A stretch of DNA of 40,964 bases from an uncultured Hungatella sp. (GTDB taxonomy: Bacteria; Bacillota; Clostridia; Lachnospirales; Lachnospiraceae): contig CAJUPP010000027.1 in the NCBI GenBank assembly GCA_910588325.1, positions 1 through 40,964 on the forward strand, given 5' to 3'. Under the pieces are notes generated by a model. It worked only from the letters and a program-made list of their open reading frames with translations, was not told where the DNA came from and did no database searches. Below are positions 8,601-16,661 of the stretch, in pieces (positions within the stretch are counted from its first letter, which is position 1; each line of letters opens with the position of its first letter). A program made the translations under genes and the position numbers.

Positions 8601-8999
8601 TGGACGCCTGTCTGTAACTCCAACTCTACCGTCATACTTTCCATGGCGGAAAATTCCGTAGTGAAGAAAACTCTTTTGCAATTCATGCTCTTCCTCGTAG
8701 GGACCGCACTCACACAGACAGTCCTCATCATAAATATGAGCAAATTCCATAAGCTCGATGGAAGACATCTGACGCTCCTCACCCAGAAAATTATATCGTT
8801 CCTCCGAGAAACTTGTGTGAGTATAAATCAGACTTTTACGATCAAGCTTTATCTCTGCCACATAGACAGAATCTGCCTGGAATGCCTGCCGATAGGAATC
8901 CAGCAGACGCTGAATGTCTCCTTCATCGATATAGTCCTTACTTTGAATCGCCAAATAGTACTCATCAAGTGCCTCTTGGGTTCTGGTGAGAATTTCCAT
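5670..8999 (-). CDS. Soluble hybrid sensor histidine kinase with two receivers
   Basis: This 1109-residue kinase has no membrane segments and should be cytosolic. In order: a GAF-like N-terminal domain (about 1-165), a PAS domain (about 178-298), two copies of an unnamed roughly 130-residue module (about 303-435 and 445-575), HisKA with H605 (SNMSHDIRTPMNAI), an ATPase domain (LRLNQILLNLLGNSVKF, VKDTGIGM, GIQGTGLGMSITKK), then two receivers. The first receiver carries D897 (IIDWIM), the second D1036 (LVLMDVQMP). No HPt or DNA-binding output is present, so phosphate must be passed to an unseen partner. AGGAGC sits 8 bases before ATG 8999. It is paralogous to the next kinase and shares its operon with fumarase. 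The ligand is unknown. Confidence 0.9.
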   Translation of the reverse strand: MEILTRTQEALDEYYLAIQSKDYIDEGDIQRLLDSYRQAFQADSVYVAEIKLDRKSLIYTHTSFSEERYNFLGEERQMSSIELMEFAHIYDEDCLCECGPYEEEHELQKSFLHYGIFRHGKYDGRVGVTDRRPNRKWTKDERTALKKLGRVLRQALYIERDNKVTEADQRELDRQSHVLEAIFSTTDCGMMRHSVDGSQIISINRAALEILGYESQNEMIEAGFDLIADSVLNEDKLKLRTCIQGLKEAGDSANIDYRVLHRDGKIVNVIGRIKLVEEDGLLFYQRFLFDYTDQKQQEKEEKVRHLELIHALSADFRSVFLVDLDMDSAAYARAGSRTEENENWEFDQTFPFSKRVEEYIGKAVYEADRPMVRRAISRSRIFKEMSKKTAFYINYRKENGDEVEYYQAKIVRSGSWKESHRIVVGIRSVDDEVRHEQAQKKLMEESYEIIAGLSSDYNFIALVNTETGKLSVHKVGDNATEAIIALALNEYYNDAISAYTKYVHEDDKKIWTASTRLDYILKQLENKKIYNVNIRNNVKEKTDYIQFSFTKVSGEDKKFQLVLAKRVITETVEKELEQRRLLENALVLAKQANAAKSTFLSNMSHDIRTPMNAIIGFTALASRYIDQKERVEEYLKKIMSSGNHLLNLINDILDMSRIESGKIYLEEKPCSLPEILHELKNILQADMAAKQLAFYIDVVNVMDEDIFCDRLRLNQILLNLLGNSVKFTPAGGSIAMRIIEKPGSQTGYADYEFYVKDTGIGMSREFLEHIFEPFERERTSTISGIQGTGLGMSITKKLVDMMNGTIQVKSQKGKGSEFKICLSFRLQPVSDVHQMIPELKDCRCLVVDNDFNICDSVTDMLSQMGLRPEWTMTGREAILRSQQALERGDGYGIYIIDWIMSDINGVETARRIRREAGEDVCIIVLTAYDWSDIELEAKEAGVTAFCSKPVFFSELRRCLLNFVVPVEKKSKKNFKGKENYYNQRLLLVEDNELNMEIATELLNEVGFEIETAGNGKIAVAMVEKSEPGYYKLVLMDVQMPVMNGYDAAIAIRRLKNKQLASIPILAMTANAFEEDKQKALNCGMDGHIAKPIDVDKLLETVDAVLKERG

Positions 9000-9096
9000 C
9001 GTTCATTGCTCCTTTCGTTTCCTGACCGCTTTGAAACTACCCTCTCGTACCTCATTGCTCAGGAGTTACTACAATGTATTAACTTTACAGTCACGC

Positions 9097-9906
9097 CTAT
9101 TCTACTTTTTTAGCCGCTACAATGAACCTCCCGTTCGTTACATGGTAACTGCAGGTGGACAGGGTGATTATCCTGTCTCCGTATTGAAATCTTATGTTGG
9201 TGTCAATCACATTTCTGGCTTCCACCTGGCTTATATAATCATCAAAAACCTGTTCATCCCCTAAATCCAGGTATTTGTAATAGTCAAATTTATCTTCTCC
9301 AGATGCATCCAAATCACAGTAAAAGGCTGCTACAACCTGATATACACCCTCTTCAAAAACTGTGTCAAAGAAAATGTCCGGATGATTGTCTGCAAACTCC
9401 TGACTCTCATAGGAAAGCAGGCCGGCAAACATGGATCCGTCCTTCATATGATGTCCATAGATCACGGTGTTGCTGCCCTGTGTCTGATACCCCTCTCCAA
9501 TAAACAGACAGCCGCTGTAAGCAGATCTCCCGTAATAATCCCGGTGAAGGTAATACTCTGGTTCTCCGGGAGTATACATGACCGGATAATCAATTCCGGT
9601 TCCATCTATCCGAAGCCATCCGGCCAGATCCGGATTCTGTCGGTAAAGTTCTGCATATTGGGGGAGTGGTTCCTTCGGAAGATTTTGTTTCGTATCCTTA
9701 TCCGGATTTTGGGCAGATTCTGCCTCAGCCATAAGGAACCGGGCTTTCTGCCGCGCGCTCTCTGCCTGCCTGGCAAGCTGTCTGTTGACCCTTTGTTCCC
9801 TGATACAGGGATAGATATCCCTCACCGCCGTGACAAGGCAGTAGCCGGACATCACCAGACAGATGCCAAACAGGAATCCCTTAATTTTTAGCTTCACTTC
9901 TTTCAA
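9097..9906 (-). CDS. srtB: Class B sortase
   Basis: This 269-residue transpeptidase is anchored by an N-terminal hydrophobic segment (about residues 8-27), followed by a charged, helical linker (36-80). The sortase domain runs from about 95 to the end. The catalytic triad is visible: H152 (YGHHM), C252 (TLSTC) and R260 (NGRF). The insertion between the histidine and cysteine parts and the YGHHMKDGSMF motif fit class B. It would cleave sorting signals of surface proteins and join them to the wall or a pilin. The start is taken as TTG 9906, overlapping the pepT stop codon (translational coupling). No substrate protein or pilin lies nearby. Confidence 0.88.
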   Translation of the reverse strand: MKEVKLKIKGFLFGICLVMSGYCLVTAVRDIYPCIREQRVNRQLARQAESARQKARFLMAEAESAQNPDKDTKQNLPKEPLPQYAELYRQNPDLAGWLRIDGTGIDYPVMYTPGEPEYYLHRDYYGRSAYSGCLFIGEGYQTQGSNTVIYGHHMKDGSMFAGLLSYESQEFADNHPDIFFDTVFEEGVYQVVAAFYCDLDASGEDKFDYYKYLDLGDEQVFDDYISQVEARNVIDTNIRFQYGDRIITLSTCSYHVTNGRFIVAAKKVE

Positions 9907-11141
9907 TCGATTCTCTCTTCAAATCTCTTTACAATAAAATACAGAATTTCCACTACCTTTTCCATAGACTGAATGGGAATAAACTCATATCGTCCATGAT
10001 AATTGTGACCTCCTGTGCACAGATTGGGGCAAGGAAGCCCCATAAAGGAAAGTCTGGCACCATCCGTACCTCCGCGGATAGGCTCTACCTTAGGCTCCAC
10101 ACCGGCATCCTGGATAGCGGCATTGGCAATATCAATCAGGTAGAAATGCTCCTTGATTTTTTCCTTCATGTTATAGTAGCTGTCCTCCAGTTTCAGTTCA
10201 AAACTGCTGTTGCCGTATTTCTGATTCAGATACTCCACAACATTTTGGATATACGTTTTTTTCTCTTCGAATTTTTTCCTGTCATGATCGCGGATAATGT
10301 AGTTTAACGAAGCCATTTCCACATTTCCCAGAATATCATTGAGGTGGAAAAATCCCTCATACCCTTCTGTACATGCAGGATTTTCAAAGGCCGGAAGCAT
10401 CTGGTGAAACTCCATTGCCATGAGGATGGCATTTTTCATTCTCCCCTTGGCACTTCCCGTATGGATGCTGAAGCCATGGACCGTGACTACGGCAGAAGCC
10501 GCATTGAAATTCTCATATTCCAGTTCCCCTAAGCTGCCTCCGTCCACTGTGTATGCCACATCGGCCCCAAAGCCTTTTACATCAAAAAGGCTGGCACCGT
10601 TCCCAACCTCCTCGTCAGGAGTGAACGCGATTTTTATGGTTCCATGAGGAATCTTTGGATGTTTTAACAGATACTCGGAGAGGGCCATGATCTCGGCTAC
10701 ACCGGCTTTATCGTCTGCCCCCAGAAGAGTATTCCCGTCTGTGGTAATCAGATCCTGTCCCTTATAGCGAAGCAATTCCGGGTAGTCCGATACCCGCATC
10801 AAAAGTTTGCTGTCCTGGTTCATCAGGATATCTTTGCCGTCATAATTTTTTATGATGATCGGATTTACGTTTTCTCCCGAACAGGCAGGAGATGTGTCCA
10901 TATGAGCAATAAAACCCAAAACAGGAATCTTTTTGGCAGTCGTGGCCGGGATCTCTCCATAGACATAGGCGTGTTCATCTACCCGCACATTTGCCGCACC
11001 CATCTGCTTCAGTTCATCTGCCAGAAGTTCTGCCAGATGAAACTGCTTTTTCGTACTTGGCATACTGTCCACATCCGGCTTTGACTGGGTGTCAATTTTC
11101 ACATACCGCAAAAAACGCTCTGTTACTGATGATTCTATCAT
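9903..11141 (-). CDS. pepT: Peptidase T (tripeptide aminopeptidase)
   Basis: This 412-residue protein is a zinc-dependent M20B-family tripeptidase that removes the N-terminal residue of tripeptides in the cytosol. Metal and catalytic residues are visible: H80 and D82 in AHMDTSP, D143 in GADDKAG, E177/E178 in TPDEEVGN, D200 in YTVDGG, and a late histidine in CTGGHNYHGRYE. The length matches the family. The start is ATG 11141 with AAGGAG 6 bases upstream, 26 bases after the hisIE stop. Its stop overlaps the sortase start. Confidence 0.95.
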   Translation of the reverse strand: MIESSVTERFLRYVKIDTQSKPDVDSMPSTKKQFHLAELLADELKQMGAANVRVDEHAYVYGEIPATTAKKIPVLGFIAHMDTSPACSGENVNPIIIKNYDGKDILMNQDSKLLMRVSDYPELLRYKGQDLITTDGNTLLGADDKAGVAEIMALSEYLLKHPKIPHGTIKIAFTPDEEVGNGASLFDVKGFGADVAYTVDGGSLGELEYENFNAASAVVTVHGFSIHTGSAKGRMKNAILMAMEFHQMLPAFENPACTEGYEGFFHLNDILGNVEMASLNYIIRDHDRKKFEEKKTYIQNVVEYLNQKYGNSSFELKLEDSYYNMKEKIKEHFYLIDIANAAIQDAGVEPKVEPIRGGTDGARLSFMGLPCPNLCTGGHNYHGRYEFIPIQSMEKVVEILYFIVKRFEERID

Positions 11142-11167
11142 AATCTTCTCCTTTTCCTCTCTCTGTT

Positions 11168-12433
11168 TTACCGATTTGCCAGTTCTTTTGTGATCTCCTC
11201 CCAGCCGATTCCCTTCTGGGACATCAGTACCATCATATGGTACAGGAAATCCGAAATTTCGTATTTGATCTCTTCAGCATCCGAATTCTTGGCTGCAATC
11301 ACAATTTCCGTGGCTTCCTCTCCCAGTTTTTTAAGAATCTTGTCCAATCCCTTGTCAAACAGGTAATTGGTGTAGGAACCTTCCTTTGGATTCTCCTTTC
11401 TGTCTTGAATCACGGCAAATACTTCTTCAAACACTTTTAAAGGATTGCTTTCCTTATACTCTTTTTCTGCCAGTGTCCTGAAAAAACAAGAGCGGGCGCC
11501 GGTATGACAGGCGGCCCCTATCTGGTTTACCTTTGCCAATATAGTGTCATTATCACAATCTAAGAACAACGCCTTTACATACTGATAATGTCCGGAAGTC
11601 TCTCCCTTTGGCCACAGCTTCTGTCTGCTTCGGCTGAAATACGTCATTCTTCCGGTGGTTAACGTCTGCCGGAAAGCCTCTTCATTCATGTATGCAAGCA
11701 TCAGTACCTGATCCGTCTTATAGTCCTGGACAATAACAGGAACAAGGCCGTCGCTGTTTAACTTAAAATCCTTCCATGCCACAGCGGTTTCGAACATCTC
11801 TACCGGAATCCCCTGTCTGCTTAATTCCTGTTTCCAGTTCATGCAGGTATCTGTTTCATCATATGGGATATCAATCAACACGCCGGCAGAGGATGGGATT
11901 TTAAGAAAGTCTGCCATAGTTCCCGGAACGTCCCGGCAAAACATCAGAAACGGCACCGCCAGGGAAGAAATCTGAAGGAGCAACTCTTCCTCCCACTCCG
12001 GAATATCAAGAATCATCATGGAAGCCCCAAGCTGCATATATTCTTCCACCCTGCTGATATAGGAAATATCCGGAAGGTAAGCATATATTTTTTCACTTCC
12101 AAAGCGGCTGGATGCTTCCTTTAACAGATCCACATTCTCTTCATCAGACACATCCAGATAGACAGCTTTCGCTCCGGCGTACAGATACTTTTTCACATCC
12201 TCCAGACGTTTTACCCTGCCTCCGGTCAAGATGGGAATATCCACGGCCCTGGCTGTCTCCTTAATCAGGCGGATGGTCCGCTCATGATCGCTGTCATCCT
12301 TTGACAGATCCTGAATCAAAAGTTCATCTGCCCCGTTGTCACATTGGAAACGGCCTAAAGCAATGAGATCGCCGCCTCGTTTTTCCTTCCCGCCGAAACA
12401 TCCAAAGGCAGGAATCAATTTCTTTTTCATCAT
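11168..12433 (-). CDS. hisIE: HisF/HisA-like domain fused to HisI-HisE
   Basis: This 421-residue protein joins three parts. Residues 1-205 resemble a degenerate HisA/HisF half-barrel (LIPAFGCFGGK, DIPILTGGRVKRLEDVKKYLYAGAKAVY). Residues about 218-320 are phosphoribosyl-AMP cyclohydrolase HisI, with TYFSRSRQKLWPKGETSG, the DCDNDT metal site and zinc cysteines in GAACHTGARSC. Residues about 333-421 are phosphoribosyl-ATP pyrophosphatase HisE, with KKLGEEATE and EISDFLYH. Together HisI and HisE perform steps two and three of histidine synthesis; the HisA next door performs step four. The function of the N-terminal domain is unclear. AAGGGG lies 7 bases upstream of ATG 12433; the gap to hisA is 3 bases. 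Confidence 0.92.
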   Translation of the reverse strand: MMKKKLIPAFGCFGGKEKRGGDLIALGRFQCDNGADELLIQDLSKDDSDHERTIRLIKETARAVDIPILTGGRVKRLEDVKKYLYAGAKAVYLDVSDEENVDLLKEASSRFGSEKIYAYLPDISYISRVEEYMQLGASMMILDIPEWEEELLLQISSLAVPFLMFCRDVPGTMADFLKIPSSAGVLIDIPYDETDTCMNWKQELSRQGIPVEMFETAVAWKDFKLNSDGLVPVIVQDYKTDQVLMLAYMNEEAFRQTLTTGRMTYFSRSRQKLWPKGETSGHYQYVKALFLDCDNDTILAKVNQIGAACHTGARSCFFRTLAEKEYKESNPLKVFEEVFAVIQDRKENPKEGSYTNYLFDKGLDKILKKLGEEATEIVIAAKNSDAEEIKYEISDFLYHMMVLMSQKGIGWEEITKELANR

Positions 12434-12436
12434 CTC

Positions 12437-13168
12437 TTATCCCCTTTCCGGCAGCTGAAAATATTCTACAGCTTCTGCCAGATCGATTCTGTTCTCATAC
12501 AATGCCTTTCCCATAATCGCTCCTCCGATTCCCTGACGGTACAAATTCTGCAGATCTTCCATGCAGGAAACCCCTCCGGAAGCAATAATGTTAAGGCCGG
12601 TCTCTTCCATAAGCTTTTTGGTGGACTTGACATTGGGACCGGACAGCATACCATCCCTGGAAATATCCGTATATACCACATGACGGATTCCGTGTTCCTT
12701 CATCTGCATGCACAGATTTACAGCTGATATTCGGCTGACCTTCTCCCAACCTTCCACTGCGGCCATACCGTCCTTGGCGTCAACTCCTAAAACAATCCGT
12801 TCCGGTCCAAAGGCGTCAATCAGTTTCTGAATAAACAGCGGATTCTCCACAGCCCTGGTTCCCACGATGACCCGGGCGGCTCCAAGCTTCAGCAGAGCGC
12901 CTGCAGCCTCCACACTGCGGACTCCTCCCCCGACCTGCACTGGAATAGATACTCTCTCGATAATCTCCCGGATAGCAGGCTCATTGACAGATCTTCCGGC
13001 CAGTGCGCCGTCTAAGTCTACCAGATGGAGATAGGTAGCCCCCTTAGACTCCCACAGAGCCGCCATGTCTGCCGGGGTATCGGAGTAAACCGTTACATTG
13101 TCAAAAAGTCCCTGGGTCAGGCGGACACATCTTCCGCCTTTTAAATCGATAGCTGGATATAGCTGCAT
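12437..13168 (-). CDS. hisA: ProFAR isomerase HisA
   Basis: This 243-residue TIM-barrel enzyme isomerises N'-(5'-phosphoribosyl)formimino-AICAR-ribonucleotide to the PRFAR form, step four of histidine synthesis. It shows the first catalytic aspartate D8 (YPAIDLKGG), the second in GVDAKDG, and the phosphate-binding loops VQVGGGVR and IIASGGVS. The length is standard. AAGGAG lies 6 bases before ATG 13168; both the site and the start codon lie inside the end of the upstream dihydrouridine synthase gene, a 28-base overlap. The remaining histidine genes are not in the window. Confidence 0.95.
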   Translation of the reverse strand: MQLYPAIDLKGGRCVRLTQGLFDNVTVYSDTPADMAALWESKGATYLHLVDLDGALAGRSVNEPAIREIIERVSIPVQVGGGVRSVEAAGALLKLGAARVIVGTRAVENPLFIQKLIDAFGPERIVLGVDAKDGMAAVEGWEKVSRISAVNLCMQMKEHGIRHVVYTDISRDGMLSGPNVKSTKKLMEETGLNIIASGGVSCMEDLQNLYRQGIGGAIMGKALYENRIDLAEAVEYFQLPERG

Positions 13169-14160
13169 AGAAAATCTCCTTCCGTTTCATTTGGTAAACC
13201 GGCTTCCTTCGCCGGATACAAGAAAATCCCTTCCCTGAAAAGGGAAGAAACCGCTTCTTCATAAGCACTTAAAGATTGAGCCTTTTTTATCTTTTTCTCC
13301 CACCTCTTACTGTCCGGGAACAAAAAAATCAGATAGCTCCAGATTTCCTTCATCTTAAAAAGAACCGCCCGTTCTCCTGATGTGGGAAGTAAAAATTCTT
13401 TATATTCATGATACAGCCGGCCATGGAACTCGAAAAGCTGTTCCTTTTTCATCGGACGATGGGTCTTAAACTCCTGCAAAAGCCCTGGATTGGCTGCAAT
13501 TCCCCGTCCCAGCATAACCTTGTCCAAAGCCGGATACTCTGCCGTCAAATGTTCATAATCTGCAGATGTAAAGATATCCCCATTATAGCACACAGAATTC
13601 AAGCTGTGTACAAAACCTTCACGAAATATTTTCATCCGCGGCGTATTTTTGTAGTAATCCGTCCGGATTCTGGGATGGATGATCAGCTCTTTTAGCGGAT
13701 ATCGGTTATAGATTTCCAACAGTTTTCCAAACTCCTCTTCCCGCTCCATCCCAATCCGCGTTTTTACAGAAATCCTTATATCGGTCCGGGAAATAATGTC
13801 ATACAAAAAATGGTCCAGTTCTGCCGGACAGCCAAGAAATCCTGCTCCCCGCCTTTTGGATACCACCGTGCCGGAGGGACATCCCAGGTTCAGATTTATC
13901 TCCTGGTACCCCATCTCCTTCAAAGTCTTTGCTGTGAGGACGAAACCGTCTGCCTGGTTGGTTAGAATCTGAGGAACCACATAAAGCCCCTGATTCTGTT
14001 TCCTGTCCAGTTCTTTATAATCTCTTGGACTCAGCCTCCCGTTGTTATTGGGGGTGATAAAGGGGGCAAAGTATTTGTCCATAGGAGGGAAGCAGGCATG
14101 ATATACATTTCTGAAAATTCTTCCGGTTACACCCTCCATAGGTGCCAGATAGTACTTCAT
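13141..14160 (-). CDS. dus: tRNA-dihydrouridine synthase
   Basis: This 339-residue flavoprotein reduces uridine to dihydrouridine in tRNA. It has the N-terminal LAPMEGVTGRIFR motif, the conserved cysteine C94 in INLNLGCPSGTV that serves as proton donor, the KRRGAGFLG phosphate/FMN stretch, VKTRIGM, the HPR motif (IIHPRIRTDYY) and CYNGDI. It is more divergent than the common DusB, so the subfamily is left open. The ATG overlaps the proA stop codon (ATGA), and the C-terminus runs 28 bases into hisA, implying translational coupling within a proline-histidine operon. Confidence 0.9.
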   Translation of the reverse strand: MKYYLAPMEGVTGRIFRNVYHACFPPMDKYFAPFITPNNNGRLSPRDYKELDRKQNQGLYVVPQILTNQADGFVLTAKTLKEMGYQEINLNLGCPSGTVVSKRRGAGFLGCPAELDHFLYDIISRTDIRISVKTRIGMEREEEFGKLLEIYNRYPLKELIIHPRIRTDYYKNTPRMKIFREGFVHSLNSVCYNGDIFTSADYEHLTAEYPALDKVMLGRGIAANPGLLQEFKTHRPMKKEQLFEFHGRLYHEYKEFLLPTSGERAVLFKMKEIWSYLIFLFPDSKRWEKKIKKAQSLSAYEEAVSSLFREGIFLYPAKEAGLPNETEGDFLCSYIQLSI

Positions 14161-15398
14161 GGACGCACCTGCCCGTCTCCATATACGATATACTTGGTGG
14201 CGGTCAGTTCTTTTAACCCCATAGGCCCTCTGGCATGGAGCTTCTGGGTGCTGATGCCGATCTCTGCACCAAAGCCAAACTCGAATCCGTCCGTAAAACG
14301 GGTAGACGCATTGACATAAACCACCGCCGCATCAATCTCATTGAGGAACTTCTGCGCATTGGCATAGGTGGATGTGATGATGGCTTCCGAATGTCTGGTA
14401 TTGTATCGATTGATATGATAAATGGCTTCCTCCACAGAGTCTACCAGCTTTAAAGACAGAATGTAGTCCAGATATTCCCTTCCCCAGTCTTCCTCTGAAG
14501 CTGAAGAAAACTCCGGAACGATGGCACAGGCCTCTTCATCCGCCCGCACCTCCACCTGTTTTTCATCCAGCTTTTTTTTCAGAAGAGGAAGAAACTCTCC
14601 CGCAATTTTTCTGTGAACAACTAAGGACTCACAGGCATTGCATACACCGATACGCTGGGTTTTGGCATTGAAAATAATGTCAAGGGCCATGGAAAAATCA
14701 GCTGACTCATCTACGAAAATGTGACAGTTTCCGGTTCCTGTCTCAATCACAGGAACCGTACTGTTCTCTACTACAGAACGGATAAGCCCTGCCCCGCCTC
14801 TGGGAATCAGTACATCCACATACTGGTTCATGCGCATCAATTCTTTTGCTGTTTCCCGGCTGGTATCCTCGATGAGTTGAACCGCTTTTGAAGGGAGACC
14901 TGCAGATGAAAGCCCTGTCTGTATGGCTTTTACAATGGCCTTGTTGGACCAGAGCGCATCACTGCCGCCCTTTAAAATCACGGCATTTCCTGCTTTGAAG
15001 CAGAGACCGAAGGCGTCTGCCGTCACATTGGGACGGGCCTCGTAGATCATGCCGATGACACCTATGGGAACCCGTTTCTGGCCGATGAGAAGGCCGTTGG
15101 GTCTGGGCTTCATGGAAAGCACCTCCCCCACCGGGTCTTCTAAGGCGGCAACCGCTTTCAGCCCTTCTGCCATAGCTTCCACTCTGGAAGGATTCAGCAT
15201 CAGGCGGTCTAAAAGGCCGGAATGCATTCCTTTTTTCCTGGCGTTATCCAGGTCTCTTTCGTTGGCCGCAATAATCGAATCCGATGCCTCCATAAGTGCA
15301 TCTGCAGCCCCATATAGGCCCTGATTTTTCTGTGTGGATCCAAGGACATTTAAGTACCTGGCTGCCTGTTTCGCATGTTTTCCAATCTCTTCCAGCAT
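14157..15398 (-). CDS. proA: Gamma-glutamyl phosphate reductase
   Basis: This 413-residue enzyme of the aldehyde dehydrogenase superfamily reduces glutamyl-5-phosphate to glutamate semialdehyde with NADPH, the second step of proline synthesis. It shows GMIYEARPNVTADAFGLC, the KGGSDA loop, LIPRGGAGLI, ETGTGNCH, and the catalytic cysteine in RIGVCNACESL. The length is normal. AAGGAG lies 9 bases before ATG 15398. It partners ProB, from which it is separated only by the small DUF896 gene. Confidence 0.95.
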   Translation of the reverse strand: MLEEIGKHAKQAARYLNVLGSTQKNQGLYGAADALMEASDSIIAANERDLDNARKKGMHSGLLDRLMLNPSRVEAMAEGLKAVAALEDPVGEVLSMKPRPNGLLIGQKRVPIGVIGMIYEARPNVTADAFGLCFKAGNAVILKGGSDALWSNKAIVKAIQTGLSSAGLPSKAVQLIEDTSRETAKELMRMNQYVDVLIPRGGAGLIRSVVENSTVPVIETGTGNCHIFVDESADFSMALDIIFNAKTQRIGVCNACESLVVHRKIAGEFLPLLKKKLDEKQVEVRADEEACAIVPEFSSASEEDWGREYLDYILSLKLVDSVEEAIYHINRYNTRHSEAIITSTYANAQKFLNEIDAAVVYVNASTRFTDGFEFGFGAEIGISTQKLHARGPMGLKELTATKYIVYGDGQVRP

Positions 15399-15425
15399 AT
15401 GTGAAGTCTCCTTCCTTTCTTTCAG

Positions 15426-15650
15426 TCATCTGCCTTTGTTCGTGCCGTACTTTTTCCCCAGATCCGTAATACTTCCATCTGCTTCTTTGATAGAAATATT
15501 GTCCAGATTCGCCCGCATGTTGGTGCGGATAGCCTGGATATAGGCTTTCCGAAGGGCAGCCTGTTCTTCTTTCTCCTGGTCAGTGAGTCCTACGGACTGG
15601 GATTTGTGGTATAAGGTGTTGATTCGGTCTATCATTTCCTGTGTGATCAT
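15426..15650 (-). CDS. DUF896 domain protein
   Basis: This 74-residue protein belongs to the DUF896 (YnzC-like) family of small Firmicute proteins. The family forms a short helical hairpin; here MIDRINTLYHKSQSVGLTDQEKEEQ and the LRKAYI element are typical, followed by a polar tail. Function is unknown. GAGGAG lies 7 bases before ATG 15650. It sits between proB and proA with gaps of 26 and 27 bases, so it is co-transcribed with them, which says nothing firm about its role. Confidence 0.88.
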   Translation of the reverse strand: MITQEMIDRINTLYHKSQSVGLTDQEKEEQAALRKAYIQAIRTNMRANLDNISIKEADGSITDLGKKYGTNKGR

Positions 15651-15676
15651 AGGAAAACTCCTCTTTTCATGGGATA

Positions 15677-16540
15677 TTAATATTCGTTGTTCAGATAATG
15701 CATCAGATCAAAATCCAGGTTGTTGTGGGCCATAAATAAGGTGCCCTTTTCTTCTCCTTCTATAATCTGATAGATCACTTCCACATCTGCTCCATTGGCG
15801 ATTACCATATCAGACCCGCTGTCTGTGGCGATTCTGGCCGCCGCCAGTTTCGCTGCCATGCCGCCGGTTCCTACACTGCTGCCGGAGGTTTCTTTTCCCA
15901 TAGCCAGAAGTCTTGGGGTAATCTCATGTACCAGGCTGATAAAGGAGGCCTGGCTGTTGGTTCTGGGATCATCAGAATAAAGCCCGTCGATATCAGACAG
16001 AAGAATGAGAAGGTCTGCTCCGATTAAGGCTGCCACGATTGCGGACAGACGGTCATTATCACCGAAATTATCTACCAGAGGGATCTCGGATGTGGATACG
16101 GTGTCATTTTCGTTGACGATGGGGACAGCACCCAGCTTTAACAATTCATCGAAGGTATTCTGGGCGTTATAGCGGGAGGAATCGTTTACCATGGTATCTT
16201 TTGTCAGAAGAACCTGGGCGGCGGTCTGGTTGTATTCGGAAAAAAGTTTTTGGTAGACCATCATCAGTCTTGCCTGGCCAATGGCGGCAAAGGCCTGTTT
16301 CTGGGAAAGATGGTTCGGTTTTCCTGAAAAATGAAGGGCCTGCCTGCCGGCGGCAATGGCGCCGGAGGATACCAGGACTACTTCTTTCCCTCTGCCTTTC
16401 AGGTCGCTGATGACGCGGACCAGACGCTCGATTTTTAGAAAATTCAAATCTCCTGTTTCCGGGTGGGTCAGGGAGGAGGAACCAATTTTTATGACAATGC
16501 GCTGTTTGAATTTTAAGGTGGTGCGTTCTGAGGGTCTCAT
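15677..16540 (-). CDS. proB: Glutamate 5-kinase, short form without PUA domain
   Basis: This 287-residue amino acid kinase phosphorylates glutamate, the first and feedback-controlled step of proline synthesis. Motifs include IVIKIGSSSLT, VSSGAIAAGR, PIVNENDTVS, FGDNDRLSA, LLSDIDGLY and GTGGMAAKLAAA. It is shorter than the E. coli enzyme (about 367 residues) because it lacks the C-terminal PUA domain, as in many Clostridia. The first start is ATG 16540; AGGAGG lies 13 bases upstream, a longer spacing than usual with no better start codon available. A promoter lies about 70 bases upstream. Confidence 0.95.
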   Translation of the reverse strand: MRPSERTTLKFKQRIVIKIGSSSLTHPETGDLNFLKIERLVRVISDLKGRGKEVVLVSSGAIAAGRQALHFSGKPNHLSQKQAFAAIGQARLMMVYQKLFSEYNQTAAQVLLTKDTMVNDSSRYNAQNTFDELLKLGAVPIVNENDTVSTSEIPLVDNFGDNDRLSAIVAALIGADLLILLSDIDGLYSDDPRTNSQASFISLVHEITPRLLAMGKETSGSSVGTGGMAAKLAAARIATDSGSDMVIANGADVEVIYQIIEGEEKGTLFMAHNNLDFDLMHYLNNEY

Positions 16541-16609
16541 AGTGTGTTTATGTCCTCCTGGAATTTATAATCAAACGATGGATGTTTGGGAGAATAATCA
16601 TTCTGGTTT

Positions 16610-16639
16610 ATTATATATCAGGGGAATGGGATTTGTAAA
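16610..16639 (-). promoter_or_regulatory. Sigma-A promoter of proB
   Basis: On the minus strand TTTACA (16639-16634), an 18-base spacer and TATAAT (16615-16610). The roughly 60-base leader has two small stems (AGAAT/ATTCT and CAAAC/GTTTG) but no T-box or clear riboswitch. It is the only strong promoter I see for the long run from proB to fumarase. Confidence 0.7.
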
Positions 16640-16661
16640 GTTTCAGGGGCAAAGTTTTGGG

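Noticed and set aside
16541..16609. Riboswitch or T-box in the proB leader
   Set aside because: The leader is only about 60 bases with two weak five-pair stems and no terminator.
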